From the NCBI RefSeq assembly GCF_004000785.1, contig NZ_BILX01000034.1:1-64000 (forward strand): a stretch of 64,000 nt of DNA. The letters are read 5' to 3'. Shown here piece after piece: positions 8,446 to 17,362 of the stretch. The position numbers were made by a program, and so were the translations under genes. Within the stretch, counting starts at the first letter, position 1. Each line of letters opens with the position of its first letter. The stretch comes from Paenibacillus ehimensis NBRC 15659 (GTDB taxonomy: Bacteria; Bacillota; Bacilli; Paenibacillales; NBRC-103111). The notes beneath the pieces were generated by a model that saw only the letters and a list, made by a program, of their open reading frames with translations, searched no databases and was not told the origin of the DNA.

Positions 8446-9084
8446 CTAGCCTAAGCTAGCCCTCCGAAAGGAATCGTTGCGCGAAAATAGCAGCTTTGTC
8501 AGCAATACGCCGTTTTCGCTTATATAATCCGCATTCAAAAGACGGGATGTAAAGACGGCCCCCACGTTAAAGCTATATAGGTAATCCTTCCAATTGGAAA
8601 AATCGTCCTTCACCAATGGGATGACCTCTTCGATATACGCCCACTTCTCTTGTTCCGTTATGTAACCCAGCTTCTGTCCGGCACAGGCCCGGAATACCGC
8701 CATGGAATAATCGTACGCCGCTATACCGGCAGTTGGCATCCGCCATACATACTGTCTGACAACGGACAACTGATGTTTGCGTGCAGGATCGGCGGTAGTC
8801 TGTCCGATAGAAGCCCGTTCGGCCTCCGAAACGGACGACAGCCAATTGTACAGCTCCCCAAATTCCTTTCTGGCCCCTATCGCGATCGTCCATTCTACAT
8901 TTTGTTTAAGCTCCTGCGTATTTGCGATGTTCCAAAACTTGAACAGGCCGCGTAGAGCGCTTCGCCGCTCGAAGATCATTTCGGGATTGCGCAAAAAATA
9001 TTCGCCGAATTTCCCGACGATACATAACGAAGTCATCGCTTCAACGTAATCGTTCATGATCTTCCGTGCCGCCGTATCGGTCAT
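8446..9084 (-). CDS. DUF1266-like protein of the Hsp70/J-protein cluster
   Basis: Soluble 212-residue protein with no signal or membrane segment. The C-terminal half matches the DUF1266 layout: an A-x-D followed by an R-x-C segment (AAYDYSMAVFRACAGQKLGY), an ITEQEKW helix, and a terminal FSNWKDYLYSFNVGAVF block. This is a family judgement by eye. It lies 23 bases after the J-domain gene, at the end of an hscC-J/TPR-DUF1266 operon. In E. coli, DUF1266 proteins YbeU and YbeR lie beside hscC/djlC, so a role as partner or client of this chaperone is plausible but unproven. The start has GGGGGAGG upstream. Confidence 0.7.
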   Translation of the reverse strand: MTDTAARKIMNDYVEAMTSLCIVGKFGEYFLRNPEMIFERRSALRGLFKFWNIANTQELKQNVEWTIAIGARKEFGELYNWLSSVSEAERASIGQTTADPARKHQLSVVRQYVWRMPTAGIAAYDYSMAVFRACAGQKLGYITEQEKWAYIEEVIPLVKDDFSNWKDYLYSFNVGAVFTSRLLNADYISENGVLLTKLLFSRNDSFRRASLG

Positions 9085-9107
9085 AGGCTTGTTCCCTCCC
9101 CCGCTAA

Positions 9108-11060
9108 TTAGTTATAGCCGACGAGCTTGCTAACTCTCCGCAGCTCCCGCAGCGCCGAAACATAAAACAGCGCTAAGATGAACAGATAAAAATAAATCCG
9201 CAAAGGCAGGCTCGGCAGAGTCTTCTTGCTCGGCTTCGCAGTGGCGTCGATATATTTGTCGGAGATTGGAAGCGGCTTTGACAGGGCGCTCTTCGAGCTT
9301 CGGTTTTTCCAATTCTCGATTTCCGTCTTAAGCTCTTCAGGCATGGAGCGAAGGGTGCCTTCCAGCTCGATCCTTTGAAAATCGTATATTTCTTTGGTCT
9401 GTTTGTAATTGCCCACCACAAAGATCGCTTTCCCATCGAGATAGCCCATACAGAGATGGCCTGTGATATTCGATTGAAGTCCCTGCTTCTTGGCCTCATC
9501 CAAGGAGAGGTACATCGTCGTCTCCTTACCGCTGCCGTCTTTAACCTTTACTTCTTGAATGGCCATATAGGACGCATCGGCAAGCTTTACCCGCACGGCC
9601 TCTTCGGGAGCCAGAAGCTCCCATTTGGATGCTGAAGAGACATTCATGATTTTGAACGGCCTCACAGCTTCGCTCCAATAAGCCAAGGGCGTTTCCCCCG
9701 TATGCTTCACAAACGAACTCGCGATCCATAAATGCAGCGCCACGATGCATATCAGACTGAACCATTTATTAGAAACAAAAAAATAAGCGGCTTGCTTCAA
9801 TCGCTTAAGCAGAGGCGCTTTACCCAACTCCCGGTACAGCCGTTTTCTGACGCTTCTGCTGCCTTTTACACGCCGTGCTCTCAGATCTTTTATCATCAGC
9901 GCATTGATTTCCGCCAACGCTAGAACCGCATCAATATCGTTCGCATCCAAAACAAGAATGCGTTGGAACATCTCTTTGGCCTTTTCCAGGTTGCCCAGCT
10001 TTTTATAGCAGGTCCCGGCCAGCGATAACGCGAGCATGTGATCCGGAAGTTGTGAAAGAATGCGCTGCAGATCTTGAACCGCTTCAGCCAGCCTTCCATC
10101 CTGCATCCATATGCGCGAACGGTACCAATACCCGTCAGCCTGATCGGGACACAACTGGATCAGACGATCGCTCATGGCCAGTACCCTTTCCGGTTCTCCA
10201 AGGCGCCAGCCGCATTCCGCTTCCATACGGATCACATCCGGGTCTGCATCGAAAAGATCCCAGGCTTTTTCTAACGAATGCTGGGCAGCCGGCAAATCAT
10301 GATTCATTAATGCCAGCCAGGCTTCCTCGCGATAGCGAAGATAGGCTTCATGATCGATCTCTCCCGCCCCCAGCAGAAGGGAATATCCCATGTTTGCCGC
10401 TTCGTACGATTGTGCAAAAGCATAAGCATACACTTTGGGATATTGTTCCGAGAAGCTTTCCTTGTCTTCCGCAACCAGCCCGCTCCAATGAAACGCACTG
10501 TCCAGCAGCTTCCAAACCTCTTTCGGCAAAAAATAATGCTTTTCCAAAAAGTCAAGCAGCCGGCCGGAAATGCCGTTTTGCAAGTGGATGTTCCATACAA
10601 CGTCGGAATTCAACAGCGCCGCCCATTTGGTGGTTTCGATTCGCGACGGAAAATCGCGGTACAGCCGCTCTACCTGCCCTATAAAATGCTCCGCTTGGCT
10701 TCCCGGGTCGTCTCTTTCCTTGTCCCGCTCTTGCCAAAGAACCATCCGGGGAATGCGACGCGGTCCGTCGTCTTCATCATACAGCCCGGCTTCTTCATCC
10801 AGAGTGATGTCTTCCGTTTCGGTCCCGTCTTCCTGCTCCATTTCCAAACCGGCGAAAGCTTCCGGCTCTTCGGTCGCTCGACTCGTCTGTTTCTGCTGCC
10901 GCTTCGCCAGCTTGGTCGCCTGGTCATAAGCTTCCCTAAGCCGCTGATAACCGTCCGGATCGTCCTCGGGATGATGGATTTTCAGCTTTGCGGCATAAGC
11001 TTTCTTAATCGCCGATACCTCATGCGTCGGGTCGATCCCCAGTATTTCCCACACCCGCAT
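9108..11060 (-). CDS. Membrane-anchored J-domain/TPR protein (DjlC-like)
   Basis: Protein of 650 residues. Residues 1-50 form a J-domain (VWEILGIDPTHEVSAIKKAY) in which the usual HPD is HPE (HHPEDDPDG). A charged low-complexity segment follows at about 55-120, then an alpha-helical region with TPR-like repeats at about 250-390. One membrane helix lies near 425-450, an extracytoplasmic domain of about 170 residues follows, and a second helix sits near 622-642. The J-domain should face the cytoplasm and stimulate the adjacent Hsp70. The start codon overlaps the Hsp70 stop (TAATG), showing translational coupling. HPE may be normal for this subfamily or may weaken stimulation. Confidence 0.85.
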   Translation of the reverse strand: MRVWEILGIDPTHEVSAIKKAYAAKLKIHHPEDDPDGYQRLREAYDQATKLAKRQQKQTSRATEEPEAFAGLEMEQEDGTETEDITLDEEAGLYDEDDGPRRIPRMVLWQERDKERDDPGSQAEHFIGQVERLYRDFPSRIETTKWAALLNSDVVWNIHLQNGISGRLLDFLEKHYFLPKEVWKLLDSAFHWSGLVAEDKESFSEQYPKVYAYAFAQSYEAANMGYSLLLGAGEIDHEAYLRYREEAWLALMNHDLPAAQHSLEKAWDLFDADPDVIRMEAECGWRLGEPERVLAMSDRLIQLCPDQADGYWYRSRIWMQDGRLAEAVQDLQRILSQLPDHMLALSLAGTCYKKLGNLEKAKEMFQRILVLDANDIDAVLALAEINALMIKDLRARRVKGSRSVRKRLYRELGKAPLLKRLKQAAYFFVSNKWFSLICIVALHLWIASSFVKHTGETPLAYWSEAVRPFKIMNVSSASKWELLAPEEAVRVKLADASYMAIQEVKVKDGSGKETTMYLSLDEAKKQGLQSNITGHLCMGYLDGKAIFVVGNYKQTKEIYDFQRIELEGTLRSMPEELKTEIENWKNRSSKSALSKPLPISDKYIDATAKPSKKTLPSLPLRIYFYLFILALFYVSALRELRRVSKLVGYN

Positions 11061-12760
11061 TAATAGTCACGCCACCTCTCCAAATGCTCCAGCTGCTTCC
11101 TTAGAACCGAGGAAGCCTTTTTGATTTCCTGCTCATTCTGAGAGGCGAGAACCCGTTCGAACTGCTCCAGCAAAAATGCAATCTCCGAACGCTTCTCCCC
11201 AAGCGCTTCCTCGTACAGCCGTTCGCCCTTCGCAAGCAGCAGCCGGTTTTCCGTTCTTTCACGGGGATGGATTTTGATGTCCTTCAGTTGATTCAATCTT
11301 TCCTCAATTTCCAGCTCCGACAGCTTGCCCGGATCTTTCTGAATAATCGTCTTCTTCTTCACGCCGGTGCTGACCGTAGTGACTTCGACCTCCAGAATGC
11401 CGTTAATATCATACGTAAACCGGACGTCAATGGATTGCGCGCCGGCCTTATCCGAAGGCACCTCGACGAGCAGCTCGCCCAGCTTCAAATTATTTTCCAC
11501 CCGCCGGCTCTCCCCTTGATACACAATCACGCGTATGCTTGTCTGGTTATCGTGCAGCGTCTGAAAGGACTCTACTTTGCTGACAGGAATCGGGGTGTTC
11601 CGCTCAATAATCGGGCAGAAGTGACCGTCGTCAAATTTATCGTTCCCCATCCGCTTCGTAGTTTCAATACCAAGCGTATAGGGACATACGTCCGTCAGAA
11701 CGACCTCTTTCAAGGCTTCGTTTCTTTCCTTCAGCGCGACTTGAATGGCGGCCCCCAAGGCAACGGCCTCATCGGGATTGATTTGAGTGAATGGCAGCCG
11801 GCCGAACATTTTGCCGACCACCGATTTGATGACCGGCATTCGGGTTGCCCCTCCGATCAGAATGACGGCATCCAGATCGTCCGGTGACAAGGAAGCGTCC
11901 CGCAGCGCGCGCTCGATCGGATGACGCAGACGCAAAATAAGCTGTCCGGCAATCTTCTCAAAATCGTTGCGGTCCAAACTCGTCTCGTACGTACGATTCT
12001 CCAGGGTAAAACTCATTTTCCCTTCGCTCTCCGTACCTAAGAGCCTTTTGCATATTTCAGCCTGCTTGAACAGAGCGGAACGGGCTTTAAAATCCAGCTC
12101 TTGAAAATCGATTCCATGGGTTTCGATAAAGTAAGAAACGAGCAGCTGGGTAAAATCCTCGCCTCCCAAGTAATTGTCGCCCGCGATCGACTGCACTTCC
12201 ATCACGCCCTCGAAAAACTCCAGGATGGAGACGTCGAATGTGCCGCCGCCCAAGTCGAAGACGAGAAACTTGGTATTGTCCTGCTGCTGATGAAGACCGT
12301 AGGAGATCGCCGCGGCCGTCGGCTCGCTGATCAGCCGCTCCACCTTTAAACCGGCGAATTCAGCCGCACGCTTCGTCGCTTTGCGCTGGGTATCGTTGAA
12401 ATAAGCCGGAACGCTGATCACAGCCTCCGTCACGGGATGTCCGAAGAAAGCCTCCGCATCCGCCTTAAGCGATTTAATGACGAAGGAAGACAGCTCTTCC
12501 GGAGTAAAAGTATATTGACCCAAACGATACGTCTTCTCCGTCCCCATATAGCGCTTGAAGGTAGCCGCCGTAAGATCCGGATGGGTAATTAATCGCTCTT
12601 TGGCAATTTGACCGACCAGAATCTCGCCGTTTTCGTCCACACTTACGATCGAAGGGGTCAAACGCTCCCCGAGCACATTCGGAATAATGGCAGGACCGTC
12701 TTCCGTCCAATAAGCAACCAGACTGTTCGTCGTCCCCAAATCAATGCCAATCATCGTCAT
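11060..12760 (-). CDS. hscC: Hsp70-family chaperone, HscC type
   Basis: A 566-residue Hsp70 with the nucleotide-binding signatures GIDLGTTNS at the start, FDLGGGTFDVS near 175, and LIGGATRMP near 310. The substrate-binding part is shorter than in DnaK and lacks a long lid, as in HscC. ATG 12760 is supported by GAGAGGT seven bases upstream; the longer frame to 12823 lacks a site. It is the first gene of the hscC-J/TPR-DUF1266 operon. It is distinct from housekeeping DnaK because no grpE, dnaJ or hrcA lies here. The substrate is unknown. Confidence 0.9.
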   Translation of the reverse strand: MTMIGIDLGTTNSLVAYWTEDGPAIIPNVLGERLTPSIVSVDENGEILVGQIAKERLITHPDLTAATFKRYMGTEKTYRLGQYTFTPEELSSFVIKSLKADAEAFFGHPVTEAVISVPAYFNDTQRKATKRAAEFAGLKVERLISEPTAAAISYGLHQQQDNTKFLVFDLGGGTFDVSILEFFEGVMEVQSIAGDNYLGGEDFTQLLVSYFIETHGIDFQELDFKARSALFKQAEICKRLLGTESEGKMSFTLENRTYETSLDRNDFEKIAGQLILRLRHPIERALRDASLSPDDLDAVILIGGATRMPVIKSVVGKMFGRLPFTQINPDEAVALGAAIQVALKERNEALKEVVLTDVCPYTLGIETTKRMGNDKFDDGHFCPIIERNTPIPVSKVESFQTLHDNQTSIRVIVYQGESRRVENNLKLGELLVEVPSDKAGAQSIDVRFTYDINGILEVEVTTVSTGVKKKTIIQKDPGKLSELEIEERLNQLKDIKIHPRERTENRLLLAKGERLYEEALGEKRSEIAFLLEQFERVLASQNEQEIKKASSVLRKQLEHLERWRDY

Positions 12761-12898
12761 TCCGGTTACCTCTCTTCCCTGTGTTAATGGCATAGAAAAA
12801 AACGCCTTTCTTTTCCATACCATTAGTTTATCGGTCGCTCATTTTCTTTTTTTAAATCGATAACGGAAATTTTCAAATAAAGCTGCTGCCCATTGAAT

Positions 12899-12936
12899 CG
12901 GCGGCCGCTTCTTTGCGTGCAAAGAAACGGCCGCCG
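12899..12936 (-). terminator. Strong hairpin after nikR
   Basis: An 18-base arm, CGGCGGCCG plus TTCTTTGC-type pairing, forms a very stable stem with one mismatch. There is no clear T run, so termination or mRNA end protection are both possible. Confidence 0.55.
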
Positions 12937-12946
12937 TTTGAAGTGG

Positions 12947-13411
12947 CTAGCTGTGATGATGCTCCGCCGTATCGGCGTGCCCCTGTCCGGCCCCCCGCTC
13001 GTCCAAATACGTGACGGAAAGCTCGGCGTAAAGCACGCCCTTCTGTACTTGAATCTTGTGCTGCAGCTCCCGAAGCTTGGCGAGCAAGCCGCGAACGACA
13101 ATGATTTCAAGACATTGATCGTGATTCAGATGGACATGCATCGTCGAAATAATGTCATGATGGTAATGATGCTGCAGCTCGATAAGCTGCAAAGGAAGAT
13201 CGGCCGCATGGTGATCATACACCATGACGATCGTCCCCGCTACAAGTTGATCGGCCTTCAAGCCGCCCGGCTCCAGCAGCACTTTACGTACCAGATCCCG
13301 GATCGCTTCCGATCGGTTCGTGTAGCCCCGCTCCGCGATATATTGATCGAACTGCTTGATCAGCTCCTCCGGCATGGACACGCCAAACCGGGTCAATACG
13401 TCTTTCTCCAA
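12947..13411 (-). CDS. nikR: Nickel-responsive regulator NikR
   Basis: A 154-residue ribbon-helix-helix regulator. The N-terminal DNA-binding segment is RFGVSMPEELIKQFDQYI followed by the NRSEAIRDLVR helix. The C-terminal ACT-like domain carries the nickel site: the HHYHHD region, STMHVHLNHDQC (the HxH and Cys ligands) and EIIVVRG. It is about 20 residues longer than most NikR, with an added tail ending in AEHHHS, possibly an extra metal-binding patch. TTG 13411 is used, with GAGGTGA seven bases before. No nickel transporter, urease or hydrogenase gene is adjacent, so its targets lie outside this window. Confidence 0.92.
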   Translation of the reverse strand: MEKDVLTRFGVSMPEELIKQFDQYIAERGYTNRSEAIRDLVRKVLLEPGGLKADQLVAGTIVMVYDHHAADLPLQLIELQHHYHHDIISTMHVHLNHDQCLEIIVVRGLLAKLRELQHKIQVQKGVLYAELSVTYLDERGAGQGHADTAEHHHS

Positions 13412-13494
13412 CGATCGTTCACCTCAATCCGCACACTCTCCCGATTATTGTAGCACACCCGCCGCTCAAACTGAATTCGCATGCAAACGAAATA

Positions 13495-13528
13495 AAGCCC
13501 CTCCGCCGGCATTCGGCGAAAGAGGCTT
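13495..13528 (-). terminator. Intrinsic terminator after the small 50-residue ORF
   Basis: On the minus strand AAGCC..CGCCG pairs with CGGCG..GGCTT, followed by TTTATTT. Confidence 0.75.
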
Positions 13529-13577
13529 CTCGGCAATAATCGTTTGCAGTTTCGTTTGCATTGGAGCATCAAACGCC

Positions 13578-13730
13578 TTAGGGCGCAGCATCGAACTGCA
13601 GCTCTTTCAGCTCCTTCGTCAGCTGTTCCTTTTCCGCTCCCGACAATGCGCCGTGTTCGCGAACCTCCTTCAACAGCGCTTCACGCTCTTCCTCACTGTG
13701 CGGATCAACCGTAAATTTAACGATATCCAA
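13578..13730 (-). CDS. Small acidic helical protein, unknown (TTG start)
   Basis: A likely 50-residue gene. A TTG at 13730 has an AAAGGAGG site nine bases upstream, and a good terminator lies 50 bases after the stop. The product starts MDIVKFTVDPHSEEEREALL and ends ELKELQFDAAP. It is rich in Glu, Lys and Leu and is predicted mostly alpha-helical, with no Cys, signal or membrane segment. It follows the P450 gene by 88 bases and may share its transcript. I do not recognise a family. The codon pattern and the ribosome site argue that it is real. Confidence 0.6.
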   Translation of the reverse strand: MDIVKFTVDPHSEEEREALLKEVREHGALSGAEKEQLTKELKELQFDAAP

Positions 13731-13818
13731 ACTTTGCTCCTCCTTTTCACCAGCGTCAGCGGCATCCCGAAGTTTCTCCGGCACCGGTCGAAGTCTATCC
13801 CGCCTACAGCATGCTGAT

Positions 13819-15165
13819 TTATCTTCTTGCCGTAACGGCCATCTGCAAGCCGCCCTTTGGCCGCAGCGTAACGAGCGGCTCCGGCTCCACCGGAGGATGG
13901 CCGGGTGCCAGCTTAAGCGTGTAACGGCTGCCGATTGTCGCAAGCAGCAGTGTCGCCTCCATGAGCGCAAAATTGTTGCCGATGCAGACGCGCGGACCGC
14001 CGCCGAACGGAAAATAGGCAAACGCCGGAATTTTTTTGAGCAGATCTCCCGCAAAACGTTCGGGCTTGAACCGCTCGGGCTCCTCGAAAAAGTCCGGCCT
14101 GCGGTGCATGACATATTGGCTCATCATGAGCGTATCCCCCGGCTTGTACGTATTGCCGCCGATTTCCACCTCCTGCTGCATCTCCCGGTTGATCGCCCAA
14201 GCCGCCGGATATAGCCGCATCGACTCCGAGACGACATGGTGCGTGAAGGGAAGCTTCTCCAAGTCGTCGTAGGTCGGTTTGCGTCCGTCCAAAACCCGAT
14301 CCAACTCCTCGTGAAACGCTTTCTCCGCCTCCGGGTTCTGGGACAGCAAATACCACGTCCAAGAGAGCGTATTGGCCGTCGTTTCATGTCCTGCAATGAA
14401 AATCGTCATCACTTCATCCCGCACTTGCCGGTCGCTCATCCCTGTACCGTCTTCCTCATCCCGTGCTGCAAGCAGCATGGAAAGAAGATCGCCACGGCTC
14501 GGATCGGGATGCTTCCGGCGTTCTTCAATAATGCCGAAGATCACCTTGTCCAGTGTCGCGGCGGCTTGCTTGAATTCGAGATTGCTCTTCGTCGGCAGGC
14601 TTTCCGGAATGTCGATTACGGAAGTCGCTTTATGCGTGACGTATTTCATCCCTACATCAATCGCATGGCTAATATCGTCCACGCCATCCGCAATGCTTGT
14701 CCCAAACATCGTATGCGTAATAATATCCAGCGTCAGCTGCATCATATCGTCCGTAATGACCCGGGTTTCTCCGGATTTCCAAGACGCCAGCATCTTTTCG
14801 CCATATTCGATCATGGCCTCGGCATATTTGCCGATCCGATCCTTGCGGAACGACGGCTGCAGCAGCCGGCGCTGCCGCATATGCTTCTCGCCCTCGCTCG
14901 TCAGAATGCCTTCGCCTACGACCGCTTTCGCCGTCTGCAGCCCTTTCGCCTTGCGAAAAGCGCTTTGCTTCGTCAGCAGCACCTCTTTAATTTGCTCCGG
15001 ATCGCTAATTAAATAGACATGCCGCGGTCCGAAGCGAATATGCGCCACGTCGCCGTACTGCTGTCGCGCCTTTATGAGAAACCCTAGCGGATCTTTTCGA
15101 AATGCAAGCAGATTGCCGGAAAGGGGCAGGCCTTTGGGGCCGGGAATGTTAACTGTCGATGACAT
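13819..15165 (-). CDS. Cytochrome P450
   Basis: A 448-residue soluble bacterial P450 with no membrane anchor. Motifs in order are the I-helix AGHETTANT (near 253-261), the K-helix ESMR (ExxR), the PERF meander, and the haem-binding FGGGPRVCIG (near 389-398) with its Cys ligand. Substrate cannot be read from sequence. Overall it resembles the P450s of Bacillales that hydroxylate fatty acids or secondary metabolites using separate ferredoxin/flavodoxin partners; none is adjacent. ATG 15165 follows an AGGAGG site; TTG 15168 is an alternative. A TATAAT box at 15219-15224 indicates its own promoter. In B. subtilis this place after ymcA is held by cotE. Confidence 0.9.
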   Translation of the reverse strand: MSSTVNIPGPKGLPLSGNLLAFRKDPLGFLIKARQQYGDVAHIRFGPRHVYLISDPEQIKEVLLTKQSAFRKAKGLQTAKAVVGEGILTSEGEKHMRQRRLLQPSFRKDRIGKYAEAMIEYGEKMLASWKSGETRVITDDMMQLTLDIITHTMFGTSIADGVDDISHAIDVGMKYVTHKATSVIDIPESLPTKSNLEFKQAAATLDKVIFGIIEERRKHPDPSRGDLLSMLLAARDEEDGTGMSDRQVRDEVMTIFIAGHETTANTLSWTWYLLSQNPEAEKAFHEELDRVLDGRKPTYDDLEKLPFTHHVVSESMRLYPAAWAINREMQQEVEIGGNTYKPGDTLMMSQYVMHRRPDFFEEPERFKPERFAGDLLKKIPAFAYFPFGGGPRVCIGNNFALMEATLLLATIGSRYTLKLAPGHPPVEPEPLVTLRPKGGLQMAVTARR

Positions 15166-15218
15166 CAAGCTGTGCCTCCTTCAAAAGTTTCGTCTTATTA
15201 TCCGGCTATGACCCCCAC

Positions 15219-15224
15219 ATTATA
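15219..15224 (-). promoter_or_regulatory. -10 element of the P450 promoter
   Basis: A perfect TATAAT lies on the minus strand 54 bases before the P450 ATG, just past the ricA terminator. The -35 region at 17 bases is poor. Confidence 0.5.
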
Positions 15225-15238
15225 CCAGCCGAAACCGA

Positions 15239-15282
15239 CAAAAAAACCGACCTGCCTCCCCATCCGGGGCTGCACGCCGGTT
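15239..15282 (-). terminator. Intrinsic terminator after ricA
   Basis: AACCG/CGGTT form the outer stem and GCCCC/GGGG the inner stem on the minus strand, followed by seven T residues. Confidence 0.75.
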
Positions 15283-15314
15283 CTCAAGCTGACTGCGTAT
15301 TCGTATAATCCTGC

Positions 15315-15758
15315 TTACTCGCTGCATCCCGAACGGGCTACGGTTCCTTGTTCCACCGTAATCGTATCGGAGATGGTGTCGCGAATGACGCCCATGACGA
15401 GCTGCAGCAAGTAGTTGATATCTTCCTGCGACTGTTTGAATTGGCTGACGATCGGGATCGCATCAAGCTGATCCTGCAGCTCGTCGATTTCTTTCTCGAT
15501 TTTTTCGACCATCTTCTTATTCTCGAACGACTCGAAAGCGACGATTTCCTTCTGCTTCTTTTTGATCGCGCTAATCAATGTCTGGATATGATCGTTTCCG
15601 GCAATTTGCTTCTCCGCCTGCTGGAAAAACTGCACCTCATTCGAGGTAGCGAGCAGCCCCGCCAGCTCCCTGGCTTTATCCAAAATATCTTCGCGCACGA
15701 TCATTTCCGTATTCGTATACAGCTCCATGCCGCAATTCGTAAACTTTTGCTCTGCCAT
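15315..15758 (-). CDS. ricA: RicA (YmcA), regulator in the RicAFT complex
   Basis: A 147-residue helical protein of the YlbF/YmcA family. It has a long central coiled-coil (about 60-100, rich in KKKQKEIVAFE and KIEKEIDELQ) and a single C-terminal Cys in ARSGCSE. In B. subtilis RicA (YmcA) joins RicF and RicT in an Fe-S complex that promotes RNA maturation by RNase Y and phosphorelay activity for sporulation and biofilm formation. It directly follows miaB, the same order as in B. subtilis (ymcB-ymcA), which supports the assignment over the paralogue YlbF. RNase Y (rny) lies 8 kb upstream. Confidence 0.88.
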   Translation of the reverse strand: MAEQKFTNCGMELYTNTEMIVREDILDKARELAGLLATSNEVQFFQQAEKQIAGNDHIQTLISAIKKKQKEIVAFESFENKKMVEKIEKEIDELQDQLDAIPIVSQFKQSQEDINYLLQLVMGVIRDTISDTITVEQGTVARSGCSE

Positions 15759-15786
15759 AATGATTCGTCACGCCCCTGCATTCGAT

Positions 15787-17262
15787 TTATTGAGCTACGG
15801 CTTCTCCGACCAATTCGCCTTTAATGTAGAACGTCGGGGTCTCCGTTATTTTCACTTGGACAAACCGGCCCACCAATTCCTTCGGCCCTTCGAAATGGAC
15901 GAGCTTGTTCGTGCGGGTCCGGCCGGCCAATACGGCGGCGTTGTTCTTGCTTTCGCCTTCCACCAGCACTTCCACTGTTTGTCCTTTTAAACGCTCGTTG
16001 CTCCGTTTGGCGTAAACGTTCAGCACGTCATTCAGACGAATCAGACGGTCCCGCTTCACCTCGTAAGGCACGTTATCCTCCATACCCGCTGCAGGCGTGC
16101 CTTCCCGCGGAGAATAAATGAACGTAAAGGCGCTGTCGTAGCCGACCTCCTGCACGAGCGAGACCGTTTCCTCGAACTGCTCGTCGGTTTCGCCCGGAAA
16201 CCCTACGATGATATCCGTCGTCAGCACGACATCCGGAATCGCCTTTTTGATTTTAGCGACCAGCTCCAAGTAATGCTCACGCGTATATTTGCGGCTCATC
16301 CGCTTCAAAATCTCGTTGCTGCCCGATTGAACCGGCAGGTGGATATGCTCCATCAGGTTGCCCTTCTTCGCCAGCACCTCGATCAAACGGTCGTCAAAAT
16401 CGCGCGGATGCGACGTTGTGAAGCGAACGCGCGGAATATCGATTTTGCGCACTTCGTCCATCAAATCGCCGAGCCCGTATTTCATATCGTCGAAATCTTT
16501 GCCGTAGGCGTTTACGTTCTGGCCGAGCAGCATGATTTCCTTGAAGCCCTGACGCGCCAAGTCGCGCACTTCGGCAATAACGTCCTGCGGACGGCGGCTG
16601 CGTTCCTTCCCTCGCGTATACGGCACAATACAGTACGTACAGAACTTATCGCAGCCGTACATGATGTTGACCCACGCTTTGATGCCTTCGCGCTTCTTCG
16701 GCAGATTTTCGATGATGTCGCCTTCCTTGGACCACACCTCGATCACCATTTCCTTGCTGAACATCGCTTCCTTCAACAGGAACGGGAGGCGGTGGATGTT
16801 ATGCGTGCCGAAGATCAGATCGACGAACGGATGCTTCTTCAAAATCCGGTTCACAACCGATTCTTCCTGCGACATACAGCCGCACACGCCCAGAATGAGC
16901 GACGGCTTCTCGATCTTCAGATGCTTGAGATGCCCAAGCTCGCCGAACACTTTATCTTCCGCATTTTCCCGTACGGCACAGGTGTTAAGCAGAATGACGT
17001 CCGCCTGCTTGCGGTCGTCGGTCGAGCGGTAGCCCATCTGCTCAAGCAGCCCTTTGATCGTCTCGGTATCGTGCTCGTTCATTTGACAGCCGTACGTTTG
17101 AATGAGGTAATACTTGTCCTTGCCGATCTCGCGCATCTCTTCCGGGATGTCGAAGTCGTAATGCACTTCAATGTCTTCTTTCCCCCGCTTCTTCGCATCG
17201 CTCAGAGACGGCGGCTGGAAATATATCGAGTAATCTTTCTCGGATTTATTTTTTGTCGTCAT
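15787..17262 (-). CDS. miaB: tRNA-2-methylthio-N6-dimethylallyladenosine synthase MiaB
   Basis: Radical-SAM methylthiotransferase of 491 residues, slightly longer than E. coli MiaB because of an N-terminal extension typical of Bacillales. The UPF0004 domain has Cys in [18 protein letters not shown] and [10 protein letters not shown]. The radical-SAM site is [16 protein letters not shown], and a C-terminal TRAM domain follows ([12 protein letters not shown]). It adds the methylthio group to i6A37 in tRNAs reading UNN codons. The ATG has AGGAGG upstream. It heads a miaB-ricA operon that follows the palindromic element at 17363-17528. Confidence 0.97.
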   Translation of the reverse strand: MTTKNKSEKDYSIYFQPPSLSDAKKRGKEDIEVHYDFDIPEEMREIGKDKYYLIQTYGCQMNEHDTETIKGLLEQMGYRSTDDRKQADVILLNTCAVRENAEDKVFGELGHLKHLKIEKPSLILGVCGCMSQEESVVNRILKKHPFVDLIFGTHNIHRLPFLLKEAMFSKEMVIEVWSKEGDIIENLPKKREGIKAWVNIMYGCDKFCTYCIVPYTRGKERSRRPQDVIAEVRDLARQGFKEIMLLGQNVNAYGKDFDDMKYGLGDLMDEVRKIDIPRVRFTTSHPRDFDDRLIEVLAKKGNLMEHIHLPVQSGSNEILKRMSRKYTREHYLELVAKIKKAIPDVVLTTDIIVGFPGETDEQFEETVSLVQEVGYDSAFTFIYSPREGTPAAGMEDNVPYEVKRDRLIRLNDVLNVYAKRSNERLKGQTVEVLVEGESKNNAAVLAGRTRTNKLVHFEGPKELVGRFVQVKITETPTFYIKGELVGEAVAQ

Positions 17263-17362
17263 GAAATGAATTCCTCCTGAAGCTTGCAGTATGCTGCAAA
17301 GATCATACCTTTCATTATATCATGCTTGCAGCCTGCATTTCAAAGAAATTCATGGCGGATAT

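Noticed and set aside
8446-8466. Small hairpin (GGCTAGC/GCTAGTCC) at the end of the DUF1266 gene as a terminator
   Set aside because: It is short, overlaps the stop codon and has no T run.
13731-14114. The 5' part of a 178-codon frame that ends with the small 50-residue ORF
   Set aside because: It lies in another frame of the P450 3' end and looks like Arg/Ser-rich noise; only the part after TTG 13730 has a ribosome site.
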